This document shows, piece after piece, positions 62,958 to 64,000 of a DNA stretch of 64,000 bases (position 1 is its first letter; each line of letters starts with the position of its first letter). Origin of the DNA: Chloroflexota bacterium (GTDB lineage Bacteria; Chloroflexota; Anaerolineae; UBA4142). The notes below the pieces were generated by a model, which was not told where the DNA came from, made no database searches, and worked only from the letters and a program-made list of their open reading frames with translations. The stretch spans positions 1-64,000 of the forward strand of contig JACRMI010000072.1 of assembly GCA_016215025.1 (NCBI GenBank), written 5' to 3'. Position numbers and translations under genes: made by a program.

Positions 62958-64000
62958 ATGAAACATTTTACAAGTTGGGTGCTAGCGCTAGTTGCTCTTT
63001 TAATCATGCTCGTAATATCGCGGACACCGCCTGGCGAAGCTGCTCCTCCCGGCGCAGTTGCAACCCAAACCCCGATTCCACCGGTCAGAACTGTGCCGCC
63101 AGATGCTGGCGACATTCCCGCTTTGACCGACGGGCAGCCAATCCACATGCCCGACCTGCTGGGTCAATCTCTTGAGTACGCTATGAGCATCTGGGATGAA
63201 GACGATGGGCTTGCTCAGATCACGGTCAGGCGATTAAACAATGATCCCAACCTCATTATCGTTCGCCAAGAGCCAGCGCCCGGCACGTTGATCGTACCCG
63301 AACGCACCCGCGTTGTGCTTGACCTCGGTCGAGGACCCATAGTGCGACCGCGTCCCAGCCCCACTCCATTGCCGCGGATTGGTGCGATGACCGCGCTTGC
63401 CGGTCAGGCGACACTGCTGCGCCAGCCGTACGTGCAGAACGTGACAACGGTCTCTCTGACGATTGTCTGGACAACTGTGGAAGATGGTGCTAGCCAAGTC
63501 CAGTATGGGATAAGCGACTATAGTCTGACCGCGCCGGCAACCTCCACGTTTTTTACCACACCCACCGCTGCGCCCTATGATCAATATTTCGTGCATGAGG
63601 CAACCCTCACGGGTCTGACGCCCGACACGGTCTATCAGTACAAGATTTTTACGAATGGCGTTGATCTCACACCCGGCGGCTCTGTCACTGTCCGCAGCGG
63701 CAAGCCAGCGACGACAGCCCACTTTCGTTTCGCGGCGTTTGGCGACAGCGGCGATGGCAGCCAGAATCAAAAAGATGTCGCGACGCGCTTGCTCCAAGTT
63801 CAGCCCGACTTGGCTGTGCACACCGGTGACGTCATTTACCCGGAGGCGACCTACGATGGTTTCGAGACCAAGTACTTTCAGATCTACAAAGACTTGCTCA
63901 AGAGCATCTGGCTCGCACCATCGGCGGGCAATCACGATATGTCGTACAACAATGGCAAGTCGTTCGCGGATGTATTCGTCAACCCGCCCAACCCATCAAG
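62958..64000 (+). CDS. secreted PASTA / purple-acid-phosphatase-like protein, 3' truncated by window edge
   Basis: 347 codons visible from ATG 62958, frame open at the window end. A signal peptide (FTSWVLALVALLIMLVI) is followed by a PASTA-like module at about 55-115 (HMPDLLGQSLEYAMSIWDED...VRQEPAPGTLIVPERTRVVL). A fibronectin-type domain comes next (LRQPYVQNVTTVSLTIVWTT...GLTPDTVYQYKIFT). A metallophosphoesterase follows, with FAAFGDSGDG, HTGDVIYP and SAGNHDM, the first three metal motifs of purple acid phosphatases. The remaining His motifs would lie beyond 64000. Predicted to cleave phosphate esters outside the cell. Confidence 0.88.
   Translation, partial: MKHFTSWVLALVALLIMLVISRTPPGEAAPPGAVATQTPIPPVRTVPPDAGDIPALTDGQPIHMPDLLGQSLEYAMSIWDEDDGLAQITVRRLNNDPNLIIVRQEPAPGTLIVPERTRVVLDLGRGPIVRPRPSPTPLPRIGAMTALAGQATLLRQPYVQNVTTVSLTIVWTTVEDGASQVQYGISDYSLTAPATSTFFTTPTAAPYDQYFVHEATLTGLTPDTVYQYKIFTNGVDLTPGGSVTVRSGKPATTAHFRFAAFGDSGDGSQNQKDVATRLLQVQPDLAVHTGDVIYPEATYDGFETKYFQIYKDLLKSIWLAPSAGNHDMSYNNGKSFADVFVNPPNPS

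Overview
The window reads as a chromosomal segment of a Chloroflexota bacterium (Anaerolineae-like). This is inferred from several traits: secreted proteins with Thr/Pro-rich linkers and a recurring F/Y-L-P-L/I-L/V tract, long arrays of Ig-like modules, a 7TM-type histidine kinase, many intergenic palindromes, and RND pumps with no outer-membrane channel gene. No rRNA, tRNA or CRISPR array was seen. Nearly all genes are on the + strand.

Layout. (1) 1-3876: 3' part of a giant Ig-repeat surface protein built from near-identical 297-bp units. (2) 3886-9012: a phosphate uptake operon, pstS-pstC-pstA-pstB1-pstB2-phoU, preceded by a MITE-like inverted repeat. (3) 9013-12945: a decayed zone with a secreted alginate-lyase-like gene, a broken comM, two IS630-type transposase remnants and a 184-bp MITE with target duplication. 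(4) 12946-17704: regulators. These are a NarL-type kinase/regulator pair split by an IS insertion, a receiver-like small protein and an ECF-like sigma factor. (5) 17938-33933: an exopolysaccharide cluster with a degenerate GGDEF membrane protein, initiating sugar transferase, Wzz/BY-kinase-like protein, glycosyltransferases, epimerase, alginate-lyase-like lipoprotein, Wzy/ligase, a 53-aa membrane protein, Wzx flippase, a methyltransferase-APH fusion and a methyltransferase. (6) 33982-47458: secreted proteins and lipoproteins around an RND-adaptor-RND efflux operon. (7) 47605-56682: a tight operon DUF4956 - VTC - CotH/beta-helix - hddC - hddA - gmhA - beta-helix/phytase. (8) 56728-64000: a second polysaccharide-type set with a glycosyltransferase, a paralogue of the methyltransferase-APH fusion, a membrane protein, a repeat protein, an HPr-kinase-like ATPase and a PASTA/metallophosphatase running off the end.

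How the genes work together. Phosphate chemistry recurs throughout: Pst uptake, a VTC polyphosphate-polymerase fold, a CotH kinase fold, heptose-phosphate enzymes, a beta-propeller phytase and a purple-acid-phosphatase-like protein. The rest is mainly envelope polysaccharide assembly and surface proteins. The most interesting points are: two adjacent PstB ATPases whose motif defects fall on the same composite ATP site; a surface phytase whose first codons look like the captured start of gmhB; the DUF4956-VTC-CotH cassette joined to heptose genes; the duplicated methyltransferase-APH fusion in which one copy has lost the catalytic Asp; and an IS that landed in the last codons of a histidine kinase and separated it from its response regulator.
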